43,352 nt of DNA. Source: Gemmatimonadota bacterium. Its GTDB lineage: Bacteria > Gemmatimonadota > Gemmatimonadetes > Gemmatimonadales > Gemmatimonadaceae. The notes beneath the pieces are model-generated. The model was not told the origin of the DNA. It saw only the letters and a list, made by a program, of their open reading frames with translations, and did not search any database. Location: assembly GCA_028876525.1 (NCBI GenBank), contig JAGWRI010000049.1, positions 1 through 43,352 of the forward strand, given 5' to 3'. Position numbers and translations under genes: made by a program. Positions 26,864-40,305 of this stretch are shown piece by piece (the first letter of the stretch is position 1; the number at the start of each line of letters is the position of its first letter).

Positions 26864-27418
26864 ATGAGCATCATGTCCGACCGCTGGATCACCCGGATGG
26901 CCAAGGAGCACGGGATGATCGAGCCCTTCGAAGACCGGCAGGTGCGCGCCGGCGTCATCTCGTACGGGGTCAGCTCCTACGGCTACGACATGCGCGTGGC
27001 CCGGGAGTTCCGGATCTTCACCAACGTCCTGAACTCGATCGTGGACCCCAAGAACTTCGACCCGAAGAGCTTCGTGGAATTCGAGGGGGACGTCTGCATC
27101 GTGCCCGCCAACTCGTTCGCCCTGGCCCGGTCGGTGGAGTACTTCCGGATTCCCCGCGACATCCTGACCGTGACGGTGGGCAAATCCACGTACGCCCGCT
27201 GCGGGATCATCACGAACGTGACGCCCTTCGAGCCCGAGTGGGAAGGGTACGTGACGCTCGAGATCTCGAACACGACGCCGCTCCCGGCCAAGATCTACGC
27301 CAACGAGGGCATCGCCCAGGTGCTGTTCTTCAAGGGCGAGGAAGGTCCCGAGGTCTCGTACGCCGACAAGAAGGGCAAGTACCAGGGCCAGCACGGGGTG
27401 ACCCTGCCCCGGCTGTAG
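26864..27418 (+). CDS. dcd: dCTP deaminase
   Basis: A 184-residue trimeric enzyme that deaminates dCTP to dUTP for thymidylate synthesis; it is the only plus-strand gene. The start [20 protein letters not shown] matches the family, so the 33 extra residues of the track ORF are dropped. The motifs [23 protein letters not shown] and [13 protein letters not shown] (with the catalytic glutamate) are present, as is the C-terminal [12 protein letters not shown]. The length is slightly short of the 193-residue E. coli enzyme but complete. A second ATG three codons in is possible. Whether it also hydrolyses dUTP cannot be told. Confidence 0.95.
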   Translation: MSIMSDRWITRMAKEHGMIEPFEDRQVRAGVISYGVSSYGYDMRVAREFRIFTNVLNSIVDPKNFDPKSFVEFEGDVCIVPANSFALARSVEYFRIPRDILTVTVGKSTYARCGIITNVTPFEPEWEGYVTLEISNTTPLPAKIYANEGIAQVLFFKGEEGPEVSYADKKGKYQGQHGVTLPRL

Positions 27419-27430
27419 GCGCGCCCGGCA

Positions 27431-27498
27431 GGCATCAGGAGCGACTTGAACGGCAGCTCATCCGGACGACTGCCGTTCAAGGCTCCGCTCTTGATGCC
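27431..27498. repeat. Long imperfect inverted repeat between convergent dcd and sdhB
   Basis: Arms 27431-27456 and 27470-27498 pair as a perfect 12-bp inner stem (CTTGAACGGCAG with CTGCCGTTCAAG, 13-nt loop) and a 13-bp outer stem (GGCATCAGGAGCG side) with one G-U pair, split by a 1x4 internal loop. It starts 12 nt after the dcd stop and ends 34 nt before the sdhB stop. There is no T-run on either side, so it is not a standard intrinsic terminator; it may act as a bidirectional 3'-end structure. Confidence 0.8.
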
Positions 27499-27532
27499 GA
27501 CCCGCCGGCCGGCCCGCCCGCCCAGGGCGCCG

Positions 27533-28302
27533 CTACCCGGTGCCGCCCACCGCCCGCTCCTCGCGCGCCGTGGCCGCCGCGCGCAGGTAGTCGCGGTTCA
27601 TGCGGGCGATGAAGTCGATGCTGATGCCCTTGGGGCAGGCTTCCTGGCACTCGCCGAACAGGGTGCATCCGCCGAAGTGCTCGAGGTCCATCTGGGCCAC
27701 CATCCGGAGCGCGCGGCGGTAGCGCTCGGGCTGCCCCTGGGGCAGGAGGCCGAGGTGCGAGATCTTGGCCGCCGTGAACAGCGACGCCGAGCCGTTGGGG
27801 CACGCCGCCACGCAGGCGCCGCACCCGATGCAGGCCGCCGCGTCCATCGCCTCGTCGGCCTCCTGCTTGCCGATCGGGATCGCGTTGGCGTCCTGCGGCG
27901 AGCCGGTGTTCACGCTGACGAACCCGCCGGCCTGGATGATCCGGTCGAACGCGCTGCGGTCCACCACGAGATCCCTGACCACCGTGAACGCCCGGGCCCG
28001 CCACGGCTCCAGCCACAGCTCGTCGCCGTCCTTGAACGACCGCATGTGGAGCTGGCAGGTGGTGGTCATCTTCATCGGCCCGTGCGCGGCGCCGCTGATC
28101 ATCATGCCGCACATGCCGCAGATGCCCTCGCGGCAGTCGTGGTCGAAGGCGATGGGCGCCTGCCCGGCCGCGATCAGCCCCTCGTTCACGACGTCGAGCA
28201 TCTCGAGGAACGACATCTCGGGGCTGACGTCGCGGGCCTCGTAGCGCTCGAACTTCCCGGCCGCGCCCGCGGCCGGCTGACGCCAGACATGCAGCGTGAG
28301 GT

Positions 28303-28306
<4 letters not shown>
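27533..28306 (-). CDS. sdhB: Succinate dehydrogenase iron-sulfur subunit
   Basis: A 257-residue subunit that carries electrons from SdhA to the membrane. The 2Fe-2S motif is C58, C63, C66 ([10 protein letters not shown]) with C84 in TTTCQLH. The 4Fe-4S and 3Fe-4S ligands lie in [12 protein letters not shown] and in [14 protein letters not shown]. The GTG start at 28306 overlaps the sdhA stop (GTGA). The 879-residue track frame is an artefact over sdhA. It is the last gene of the mdh-sdhCAB operon. Confidence 0.96.
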
Positions 28307-30216
<1,910 letters not shown>

Positions 30217-30218
30217 GG

Positions 30219-30902
30219 CTAGTGCACGATGCCGGCGATCACGCCGAGCGGGACGAGGGTGAAGCCAAGCCACACGGCGATCGCCACGGCCGCGGCGATG
30301 CGCCGATGCAGCGGGTGATCCGAGGGCCGCGCCACGCCCAGCGTGCGCAGCGAGCTCCACGCCCCGTGGAAGAGGTGCAGCCCCAGGAACGCCATCGCCA
30401 GGAGGTAGAACCCCGACACCCACCAGATGCGGAAGCTGGCCACGACGTCGCCGTAGATGTCGTGCCGCCCCAGCGCGTCGGTGTCGTGGAATACGCCGGC
30501 CGGATCGATCGCGCCCACGGTGAAGTGCAGGATGTGGAAGACGATGAACACGAGCAGCAGCACGCCGCCCCAGCGCATGGTGCGCGACGCCAGCGTCGAG
30601 ACCTGCGCCTCGCGCATCCGGTAGTCCACCGGCCGCGCCGCGCGGGCCCGCCGCGTGAGCTGCCACGCCATCAGCACGTGGAGCAGCACCGCCGCGATGA
30701 GCACGGCGCGCGCCACCCAGAGCAGCTCGGCGAGGGGCCCGTGCAGCAGGGCCGCGTAGGCGTCGAACTTGTTCTGTCCGATGAAGACCTGGAGGTTGCC
30801 CACCATGTGCAGAAACACGAAGGCGATGCCGATCAGCCCCGTGACCGCCATGATGATCTTCTTCCCGATCGTGGACCGGTACAGCTCAACGAGCCAGCGC
30901 AT
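30219..30902 (-). CDS. sdhC: Succinate dehydrogenase cytochrome b subunit (single-subunit anchor)
   Basis: A 227-residue membrane anchor of the b558 family with five predicted helices (near 15-38, 60-82, 108-130, 159-182, 203-224). Conserved histidines within helices ([41 protein letters not shown]) are the likely ligands of two b hemes. The helix ending [16 protein letters not shown] is characteristic. No separate sdhD is present, as expected for this type of complex II, which reduces menaquinone in the better-known examples. It starts 12 nt after mdh. Confidence 0.94.
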   Translation of the reverse strand: MRWLVELYRSTIGKKIIMAVTGLIGIAFVFLHMVGNLQVFIGQNKFDAYAALLHGPLAELLWVARAVLIAAVLLHVLMAWQLTRRARAARPVDYRMREAQVSTLASRTMRWGGVLLLVFIVFHILHFTVGAIDPAGVFHDTDALGRHDIYGDVVASFRIWWVSGFYLLAMAFLGLHLFHGAWSSLRTLGVARPSDHPLHRRIAAAVAIAVWLGFTLVPLGVIAGIVH

Positions 30903-30914
30903 GGGGATCGGGAG

Positions 30915-31911
<997 letters not shown>

Positions 31912-31956
31912 TGCGTTTGCGCGCCGCGAATCCCGCGCCCGTCCGTCGGTGTTCGG

Positions 31957-32940
31957 CTAGCCCCCGACCTGCGACAGCGCGCGCAACCCGCCCACGCGGA
32001 GCTGCAACAGCGCGTGCTCGCGCGGCTTCTCCGCCAGGGCGCGCCGGAAGTGCGCCTCGAGCGGCTGGCCGGCCCGCAGCGGCGTGCGCAGGTCCACCTC
32101 GTGGTCCCCGAACAGGCAGGTGCGCAGCCGGCCGTCGGCCGTGAGGCGCACGCGATTGCACGAGCCGCAGTACGTGTGCGTCATGGGCGTGATCACGCCC
32201 ACCGACCCGCTCGCCCCCGGGAACGCGTAGTACGCCGCCGGCCCGTTCCCGCGCGCCGGCCCCGCCACGGGCGACAGGGCGCCGACCGCCCCGAGCCGCG
32301 CCAGGATCTCGTCGCTCGGCACCACGTGGTCGAACGTCAGCTCGCGCATCTCCCCCACCGGCATCAGCTCGATGAACCGCACGTGCCACGGGTGATCCAC
32401 CGTGAGCCGCGCGAAGTCGGCGACCTCGTCGTCGTTCACGCCTCGCATCACCACCATGTTGAGCTTCACCGGCGCCAGCCCCGCCCGCTCCGCCGCCAGC
32501 GCCGCGCGCACCGGGTCGAATCCGAGGTCGCGCCGCGCGATGGCCGCGATGCGGTCGGGGCGCAGACTGTCGGCGCTGATGTTGACGCGGTCGAGCCCCG
32601 CGGCGCGCAGCGTCGGCGCCAGCGCCTCCAGCCGCGCGCCGTTCGTGGACAGCGCGATGTCCTCGATGTCCGGCACGGCGCGCAGCAGCGCCACCAGCCG
32701 CTCGACGTTCGGGCGGATGGTCGGCTCGCCGCCGGTGATCCGCAACCGCCGCAGCCCCAGCGGCGCAAGCTGCCGCACGGTCTCGGCGATCTCCTCGTAC
32801 GACAGGATCTCCGCCTTGGGCAGCCACTCGAGCCCGGCCGCGGGCATGCAGTACACGCACCGGAAGTTGCACCGGTCGGTGACCGAGATGCGCAGGTACT
32901 CGATACTGCGCCCGAACTGGTCGCGCAGGGCCTCGCTCAT
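31957..32940 (-). CDS. moaA: GTP 3',8-cyclase (MoaA)
   Basis: A 327-residue radical-SAM enzyme that converts GTP to 3',8-cyclo-GTP, the first step of molybdenum cofactor synthesis. The N-terminal cluster is C24, C28, C31 (RCNFRCVYCMP), followed by RITGGEPTIR. The C-terminal cluster is in HTYCGSCNRVRLTADGRLRTC (quoted in part: CGSCNRVRLTADG), and the protein ends in the conserved Gly-Gly tail needed for activity. ATG 32940 overlaps the moaE stop by 4 nt. No moaC, which completes this step, is in the window. Confidence 0.96.
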   Translation of the reverse strand: MSEALRDQFGRSIEYLRISVTDRCNFRCVYCMPAAGLEWLPKAEILSYEEIAETVRQLAPLGLRRLRITGGEPTIRPNVERLVALLRAVPDIEDIALSTNGARLEALAPTLRAAGLDRVNISADSLRPDRIAAIARRDLGFDPVRAALAAERAGLAPVKLNMVVMRGVNDDEVADFARLTVDHPWHVRFIELMPVGEMRELTFDHVVPSDEILARLGAVGALSPVAGPARGNGPAAYYAFPGASGSVGVITPMTHTYCGSCNRVRLTADGRLRTCLFGDHEVDLRTPLRAGQPLEAHFRRALAEKPREHALLQLRVGGLRALSQVGG

Positions 32941-33383
32941 CGGGCCCCCGGAAGGGCGCTGGCGGCGCCGGTGCCCGCGTGCACCCACTCGCGCGTCCCG
33001 TCGGCGTAGCGCTCCCGCTTCCACACGGGGAGCCGCCGCTTCACCTCCTCGATCACGTAGCGCGAAGCGTCGTACGCCGCGCCGCGGTGCCCGTGCCCGA
33101 CGGCGATGGCCACGCTCGCCTCGCCCACGGCGAGCGCGCCCACGCGGTGCTCGGCCGCCACGCGCGCGCCGGCGAAGCGTGCCTCCGCCTCGCGCACGAT
33201 GTCGGCCAGCTCGCGCTCGGCCATCGGCCGGTAGGCCGTGTACTCGATGCCGGAAACCTCACGGCCGTCATTCGTCTCGCGGACGGCGCCCACGAACAGC
33301 AGCACGGCGCCGCAGTCGGGCGCCGACACCGCGGCCGCCAGCCCGGCCGGATCGAGGGCACGGTCCACGATCGCCGAGCGCAT
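32937..33383 (-). CDS. moaE: Molybdopterin synthase large subunit
   Basis: A 148-residue catalytic subunit of molybdopterin synthase, which puts two sulfurs on precursor Z. Motifs include AVLLFVGAVRETNDGREV, EYTAYRPMAE and the catalytic-lysine region EEVKRRLPVWKRERYADG. The last ten residues (AASALPGAR) are unconserved. It shares one base with moaD upstream and 4 nt with moaA downstream, keeping the two synthase subunits in balance. Confidence 0.95.
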   Translation of the reverse strand: MRSAIVDRALDPAGLAAAVSAPDCGAVLLFVGAVRETNDGREVSGIEYTAYRPMAERELADIVREAEARFAGARVAAEHRVGALAVGEASVAIAVGHGHRGAAYDASRYVIEEVKRRLPVWKRERYADGTREWVHAGTGAASALPGAR

Positions 33384-33625
33384 CAGCCCCCTGCCACCGG
33401 CGGAATCACCGCCACTTCGTCGCGCTCCGAAACGGGTGTATCGGGCCCCGCATATCGCTGATTCACCGCCACGAGGGGCGCCGGCGGCAGCCGCTCGGCA
33501 CCGCCCCGGGCGCGAAGCTGGGCGACGACGTCGCGCACCGTCGCGTTGGCCGGCAGCGTGACGTCGACTTCCGAGGCGCCGAGGGCATCGGCGTACGAGG
33601 CGAAGAGCAGAACGCGCAACGGCAT
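33383..33625 (-). CDS. moaD: Molybdopterin synthase sulfur carrier subunit
   Basis: An 80-residue ubiquitin-fold protein that ends in VIPPVAGG, the Gly-Gly tail that is adenylated and thiocarboxylated to carry sulfur. The N-terminal LRVLLFASYADALG strand is typical. It forms a heterotetramer with the adjacent moaE product. It is the first gene of the moaDEA unit; a promoter -10 lies only 7 nt before the ATG, suggesting a leaderless message, and no ribosome binding site is seen. Confidence 0.93.
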   Translation of the reverse strand: MPLRVLLFASYADALGASEVDVTLPANATVRDVVAQLRARGGAERLPPAPLVAVNQRYAGPDTPVSERDEVAVIPPVAGG

Positions 33626-33632
33626 GCGTCGT

Positions 33633-33661
33633 ATCGTATCGGCTTGCCAGGTGAAGGGTAA
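33633..33661 (-). promoter_or_regulatory. Predicted promoter of moaDEA, likely leaderless
   Basis: TTACCC, a 17-nt spacer and TACGAT lie on the minus strand. The -10 hexamer ends 7 nt before the moaD ATG, so transcription would begin at or next to the start codon. Confidence 0.45.
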
Positions 33662-33694
33662 GCGCCCCGCGGCGTCGGCCGCCGGCGGCCCCCT

Positions 33695-33726
33695 AATGAA
33701 ATCGCCCCGGCAGGCGTTGCCGGGGC
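33695..33726 (-). terminator. Intrinsic terminator after hup
   Basis: A perfect 9-bp stem (GCCCCGGCA with TGCCGGGGC, loop of 5) lies 22 nt after the hup stop and is followed on the minus strand by the T-rich GATTTCATT. The T-tract is interrupted, so it is weaker than the nuo terminator. It isolates hup from moaD. Confidence 0.75.
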
Positions 33727-33748
33727 GAGCACGATTCCGAACTTGGCC

Positions 33749-34069
33749 TCACGCCTTGGTGACCTCGGCCTCCTCGATGTCGGCCACCATGGCCCGCAAC
33801 TCCTTGGAGGGCTTGAACACCGGCACCGGACGGGCCGAGACCTCAACCGGCGAGCCGGTGCGCGGATTCCGCGCCATGCGCGTCTTGCGGTTGCGGATCT
33901 TGAACGTGCCGAATCCGCGGACCTCGATGTTCTTCTGCTCGTGGAGCGCTTCTTTGATCGCGTCGAGGAACGAGTCGACGACGCGCGCACAGTCCTTCTT
34001 CGAAATCATCGGCCCGGCGGTCTGGGCTATTTGCGTCGCTACTCGCTCAACCAGATCGGCTTTGGTCAT
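33749..34069 (-). CDS. hup: HU/IHF-family DNA-binding protein
   Basis: A 106-residue basic protein that bends and compacts DNA as a dimer. MTKADLVERVA at the start, EVRGFGTFKIRNRK and RNPRTGSPVEV (the beta-arm with the DNA-intercalating proline) are typical, as is PVFKPSKELR. It is about 15 residues longer than E. coli HU, with an acidic C-terminal tail (ADIEEAEVTKA). It has its own promoter and terminator, as expected for an abundant protein. HU versus IHF subunit cannot be settled from sequence alone; a homodimeric HU is more likely outside the proteobacteria. Confidence 0.94.
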   Translation of the reverse strand: MTKADLVERVATQIAQTAGPMISKKDCARVVDSFLDAIKEALHEQKNIEVRGFGTFKIRNRKTRMARNPRTGSPVEVSARPVPVFKPSKELRAMVADIEEAEVTKA

Positions 34070-34071
34070 TG

Positions 34072-34109
34072 AAGAGCCTCGGGGTCTGGCGCCGGGCTGC
34101 GGCGCTCTT
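34072..34109 (-). promoter_or_regulatory. hup 5' leader hairpin
   Basis: The predicted hup leader can fold with AAGAGC at its very 5' end pairing to GCTCTT just before the ATG, enclosing a GCCG/CGGC stem. The likely ribosome binding site GAGG abuts the 3' arm. Such a fold could limit translation or protect the 5' end. It is a prediction from complementarity only. Confidence 0.35.
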
Positions 34110-34115
34110 TCCGAA

Positions 34116-34143
34116 CTTATGGACGTTAAGCGTTGTGTGTCAA
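34116..34143 (-). promoter_or_regulatory. Predicted sigma70-type promoter of hup, overlapping the carA stop
   Basis: A perfect TTGACA, a 16-nt spacer and CATAAG (4/6) lie on the minus strand. The TGA inside TTGACA is the carA stop codon. The predicted start near 34109 gives a 40-nt leader. This is the best -35 in the window and suits an abundant nucleoid protein. Confidence 0.65.
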
Positions 34144-35273
34144 GAGTTTGGGGCGTTTCGGGCCCCGGTTCCCGTCACCACGTCCATGAACTGGTCGAAC
34201 AGGGGCCTCGCATCGTGCGGGCCGGGGGCCGCCTCGGGGTGGTACTGCACCCCGAAAATCGGTAACTCCTTGTGCCGCAAGCCCTCAACGGATCCGTCGT
34301 TGAGGTTCACGTGCGTCACTTCGAGATCCGGAGCGCCCGGAATCCCCGTTTCGTCGCCGGCGACGGCGAACCCGTGGTTTTGCGAGGTGATTAGAACGCG
34401 CCCGGTGGCCAGCTCCTTCACCGGGTGATTTCCCCCGCGATGGCCGTACGGCATCTTGACCGTGTGGCCGCCAAAGGTGAGGCCCAGGATCTGGTGCCCG
34501 AGGCAGATGCCGAAAATGGGAACGCCCGCTTTGGCGATCGCGCGCACGGTCTCGGGCGCGTACGACACGGCGGCCGGATCACCCGGGCCGTTGGCGAGAA
34601 AGACGCCGTCGGGCTCGAGCGAGAGCGCCACGTTGGCGGGGGTTTCGGCCGGGAGCACCGTCACGCGGCAGTCATGGTCGCCGAACAGGCGCAGGATGTT
34701 GCGCTTGATTCCGAAGTCGTAGGCCACGATGTGGTGAGCCGCCGCCCGGTCGCCCCACGTGTACGGCTCGCGGGTCGTGACGACGGTGGCGAGGTCGAGC
34801 CCCTCCATCGAGGGACAGGCATCGAGAGCGGCGAGCGCCTCGGCGCCGGGCTGGTCGCCCACCGCGATCACTCCCCGCATGACCCCCACCGTCCTCAAGT
34901 GCCGCGTGAGGCGACGGGTGTCAACGTCCATCAGGATGGGCACCTTGGCCTTTTCGAGCCACGATGCCAGATCGCTCGTGGCGCGCCAGCTCGAATGCGA
35001 TGCAGAGAGTTCGCGGACCACCACGCCGGACACCTGCACGCCGGCGGACTCGGGGTCTTCTTCGTTCACGCCGTAGTTGCCGATCATCGGCGCGGTCATC
35101 ACCACGATCTGCCCACGGTAGGAGGGATCGGTGAACACCTCCTGGTAGCCGCTCATGTTCGTGGTGAACACGACCTCGGCCACCGTGGGCGCGGTCCGGG
35201 CGCGGAGCGTGCCGTGAAAAAGGGTTCCGTCCTCGAGGAGGAGGAACCCCGGATGGTACTGGGCGTCGGCCAC
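34140..35273 (-). CDS. carA: Carbamoyl-phosphate synthase small subunit
   Basis: A 377-residue glutamine amidotransferase subunit that supplies ammonia to CarB for carbamoyl phosphate (arginine and pyrimidine synthesis). The N-terminal FLLLEDGTLFHG and VFTTNMSGYQEVFTDPSY are CarA marks. The C-terminal triad lies in FGICLGHQILG (Cys) and GVQYHPEAAPGP (His, Glu). GTG 35273, 2 nt after the secG stop, is the start; the track's 453 residues include secG antisense-frame sequence. carB is not in the window, unlike the usual carAB pair. No pyrimidine- or arginine-responsive leader is visible because there is no leader. Confidence 0.95.
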   Translation of the reverse strand: MADAQYHPGFLLLEDGTLFHGTLRARTAPTVAEVVFTTNMSGYQEVFTDPSYRGQIVVMTAPMIGNYGVNEEDPESAGVQVSGVVVRELSASHSSWRATSDLASWLEKAKVPILMDVDTRRLTRHLRTVGVMRGVIAVGDQPGAEALAALDACPSMEGLDLATVVTTREPYTWGDRAAAHHIVAYDFGIKRNILRLFGDHDCRVTVLPAETPANVALSLEPDGVFLANGPGDPAAVSYAPETVRAIAKAGVPIFGICLGHQILGLTFGGHTVKMPYGHRGGNHPVKELATGRVLITSQNHGFAVAGDETGIPGAPDLEVTHVNLNDGSVEGLRHKELPIFGVQYHPEAAPGPHDARPLFDQFMDVVTGTGARNAPNS

Positions 35274-35275
35274 CG

Positions 35276-35677
35276 TCAGGGCTTCTTCTGGGCGGGCGGC
35301 GGCGTCTTGGTTGCCGGAGCCGCCGGCTGGGTGGTGGCGGGCGCGGTCTGCAGAGGCACCGCGCTGTTCGTGGTGGTGGCCGCCGCGGGCGCCGGGGGCG
35401 TCTGGAAGGCGTTGTCGAGCACCGACTGCGGCGTGCTGCTGCGCGACGATGCGAGCGACAGCACGAAGGCCAGCGCGAGGAACAGCCCGCCGCTCCACCA
35501 CGACGCCTTGGTGAGCAGGTTGCCCGCCTGGCGGCTGCCGAAGATGGTGTCGGCCGAGCTGCTGGAGCCGCCGAAGGTGGCGGCGAGCCCGCCGCCCTGC
35601 CCCGCCTGCATCAGGACCGCGGCGAGCAGAACGAAGCTGTCGATGACGAGGAGGACGAGCAGAATCTTGTACAGCAT
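35276..35677 (-). CDS. secG: Preprotein translocase subunit SecG
   Basis: A 133-residue membrane protein of the SecYEG channel. Two helices (about 3-23 and 58-78) flank the conserved loop MQAGQGGGLAATFGGS and DTIFGSR. After the second helix a Pro/Ala/Thr-rich tail of about 55 residues follows (for example PAPAAATTTNS, TTQPAAPATKTPPP), ending in a basic QKKP. Such a long low-complexity tail is more than most SecG proteins have. The position after tpiA is a widespread arrangement. A promoter lies in the 94-nt gap upstream. Confidence 0.93.
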   Translation of the reverse strand: MLYKILLVLLVIDSFVLLAAVLMQAGQGGGLAATFGGSSSSADTIFGSRQAGNLLTKASWWSGGLFLALAFVLSLASSRSSTPQSVLDNAFQTPPAPAAATTTNSAVPLQTAPATTQPAAPATKTPPPAQKKP

Positions 35678-35718
35678 GATCGGACGGAAAGAGAGAACGT
35701 GATTGCGCCTAAGCTGTA

Positions 35719-35748
35719 AATATCTCGCGACTTAGCCCCCCGAGTCAA
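35719..35748 (-). promoter_or_regulatory. Predicted promoter of secG-carA
   Basis: TTGACT (5/6), an 18-nt spacer and GATATT (4/6) lie on the minus strand in the tpiA-secG gap, in an AT-richer patch. The predicted leader is about 35 nt. I see no hairpin terminator for tpiA in the same gap. Confidence 0.5.
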
Positions 35749-35771
35749 GGGAGCGTCGGCCCCCCGTCGGT

Positions 35772-36518
35772 TCAGCGCGCCCCCACCACGGCGAGCCAGC
35801 TCTCGACGTCCAGGCTGGCGCCGCCCACGAGGAGGCCGTCCACCCCGTCGGCGGCGAGCAACGCCGGCGCGTTGTCGGGCTTCACGCTGCCGCCGTAGAG
35901 AATGGGCACCGCGTCCGGAACGCCTTCGGCCCGCAGCTCGGCGCGCACGACGGCGTGCACCGCGGCGGCGTCGGCCGGCGTGGCGTTGCGCCCGGTTCCG
36001 ATGGCCCACACCGGCTCGTAGGCGATCACGAGCCGCGCGCGTTGCTGCGCCGTGAGGCGGCGGATGCCGGCCCGGAGCTGCCGCAGCACCACGCGCTCGG
36101 TCTCGCCGCGCTCGCGCTCGTCCAGCTTCTCTCCTACGCAGAGCACGGGGTCGAGTTCGTGCGCCGCGGCCAGCGCGCACTTTTCGGCGGTCTCGGCGTC
36201 GGTTTCGCCGAATACGTGCCGCCGCTCGGAGTGGCCGACGAGCACGCACGTCGCGCCGGCGTCCCGGGCGATCGCCGCCGAGTTCTCGCCCGTGAACGCT
36301 CCCCTGTCGTGGGCGGCGACGTTCTGCACGCCGAACCGGAGGTCCGCGCGGCCGGCGGCCGCTTCGCGCGCCGCCGCGAACGCCAGCGCCGAGGGGAAGA
36401 ACATCACCGTGCGGTCGTCGCGCGGCGCGTATCGGCCGCAGAACGCGCGCAGGAAGGCCGCGGCTTCGGTGGGCCCGTGATTCAGCTTCCAGTTGGCGGC
36501 GAGGACGGGCGCGCGCAT
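35772..36518 (-). CDS. tpiA: Triosephosphate isomerase
   Basis: A 248-residue TIM-barrel enzyme that interconverts dihydroxyacetone phosphate and glyceraldehyde 3-phosphate. Lys11 (AANWKLNHG), His96 (VLVGHSERRHVFGE) and the catalytic Glu168 (AYEPVWAIGTG) are present, with the phosphate-binding ILYGGSVKPDN and GLLVGGASL. The start at 36518 overlaps the pgk stop by one base (TGATG); the track's longer frame is not real. It closes the gap-pgk-tpiA glycolytic block. Confidence 0.97.
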   Translation of the reverse strand: MRAPVLAANWKLNHGPTEAAAFLRAFCGRYAPRDDRTVMFFPSALAFAAAREAAAGRADLRFGVQNVAAHDRGAFTGENSAAIARDAGATCVLVGHSERRHVFGETDAETAEKCALAAAHELDPVLCVGEKLDERERGETERVVLRQLRAGIRRLTAQQRARLVIAYEPVWAIGTGRNATPADAAAVHAVVRAELRAEGVPDAVPILYGGSVKPDNAPALLAADGVDGLLVGGASLDVESWLAVVGAR

Positions 36519-37714
36519 CAGGCGTCGTCCAGCGCGGCGACGCCGGGCAGCGTCTTGCCTTCGAGGAACTCGAGCGACGCGCCGCCGCCCGTGGAGACGT
36601 GGCTCATCCGGTCGGCGAGCCCGGCGTTTTCGACCGCGGCGGCCGAGTCGCCGCCGCCGACGATGGTGGTCGTGCCCTTGCCGGTGGCGTCGGCCATCGC
36701 GCGGGCGATGGCGGTCGTGCCGGCTTCGAACGGCGGCTTCTCGAACACGCCCATCGGGCCGTTCCACACGACGGTCCGGGCGGTGGCGATGGCGCGGGCA
36801 TACGACTTTGCCGTGTCGGGGCCGATGTCGAGCATCGCCTCGCCGGCGGGAATGGCGTCGCGCTTCACGGCGTGAGCCGCGGCGGGCTGGTCCACGGACG
36901 GGGCCACGGTCGCGTCGTGCGGCAGGATGAGGCGCGTGCCGGCGCGCGCGAGGAGGGCTTTGGCCATGTCGACGCGGTCGTTCTCGACGAGCGAGGTGCC
37001 GACTTCGAGTCCCATCGCCTTGAAAAAGGTGCAGGCCATGGCGCCGCCCACGAGCAGGGCGTCCACCTTGGGGAGCAGCGCCTCGACGACGTCGATCTTG
37101 CCCGAGATCTTGCTGCCGCCCAGCACGGCCACGAAGGGGCGGCTGGGGTTGGCGAGGGCGGCGCCCAGGTACTGCAGCTCCCTTTCCATGAGCAGGCCGG
37201 CCACGGCGGGCTTGCGGAAGCGCGCCACGGCTTCGGTGGAGCTGTGGCCGCGGTGCGCCGAGCCGAAGGCGTCGTTGACGTAGCAGTCGCCGAGCTCGGC
37301 CATCTGCCGGGCCAGCGCCTCGTCGTTCTTCTCCTCGCCGGCGAAGAAGCGGGTGTTCTCGAGCAGGACGACGTCGGCGGCGGGGTCGCGGGTGGCGGCC
37401 TCGGCCTCGGGTCCGACGGTGGCGGCCACGAAGCGGACGCGGCGTTTGGAGAGCAGCTCGGCCAGCCGGTGGGCGGCGGGCCGGAGGGAGTACTTGTCGT
37501 CGGGCTTGCCCTTGGGGCGGCCGAGGTGCGAGAGGAGGATGACGCGGGCGCCGCGGCCGAGGAGGTACTCGATGGTCGGCAGGGCGGCGCGGATGCGCGT
37601 GTCGTCGGTGACGCGGCGCGCGTCGTCGAGCGGGACGTTGAAGTCCACGCGGACGAGGGCGCGACGCCCCTGGAGGTCGGCGTCGCGCAGGTCGCGAACG
37701 GTTTTCTTGTTCAT
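36518..37714 (-). CDS. pgk: Phosphoglycerate kinase
   Basis: A 398-residue two-domain kinase that makes ATP from 1,3-bisphosphoglycerate. The N-terminal [10 protein letters not shown], the substrate-binding [10 protein letters not shown] and HRGHSSTEA, the [12 protein letters not shown] hinge region and the nucleotide-binding [15 protein letters not shown] and [10 protein letters not shown] are all seen. It begins 7 nt after gap and shares one base with tpiA. Length is typical. Confidence 0.98.
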   Translation of the reverse strand: MNKKTVRDLRDADLQGRRALVRVDFNVPLDDARRVTDDTRIRAALPTIEYLLGRGARVILLSHLGRPKGKPDDKYSLRPAAHRLAELLSKRRVRFVAATVGPEAEAATRDPAADVVLLENTRFFAGEEKNDEALARQMAELGDCYVNDAFGSAHRGHSSTEAVARFRKPAVAGLLMERELQYLGAALANPSRPFVAVLGGSKISGKIDVVEALLPKVDALLVGGAMACTFFKAMGLEVGTSLVENDRVDMAKALLARAGTRLILPHDATVAPSVDQPAAAHAVKRDAIPAGEAMLDIGPDTAKSYARAIATARTVVWNGPMGVFEKPPFEAGTTAIARAMADATGKGTTTIVGGGDSAAAVENAGLADRMSHVSTGGGASLEFLEGKTLPGVAALDDA

Positions 37715-37721
37715 GCCGCCC

Positions 37722-40301
<2,580 letters not shown>

Positions 40302-40305
<4 letters not shown>

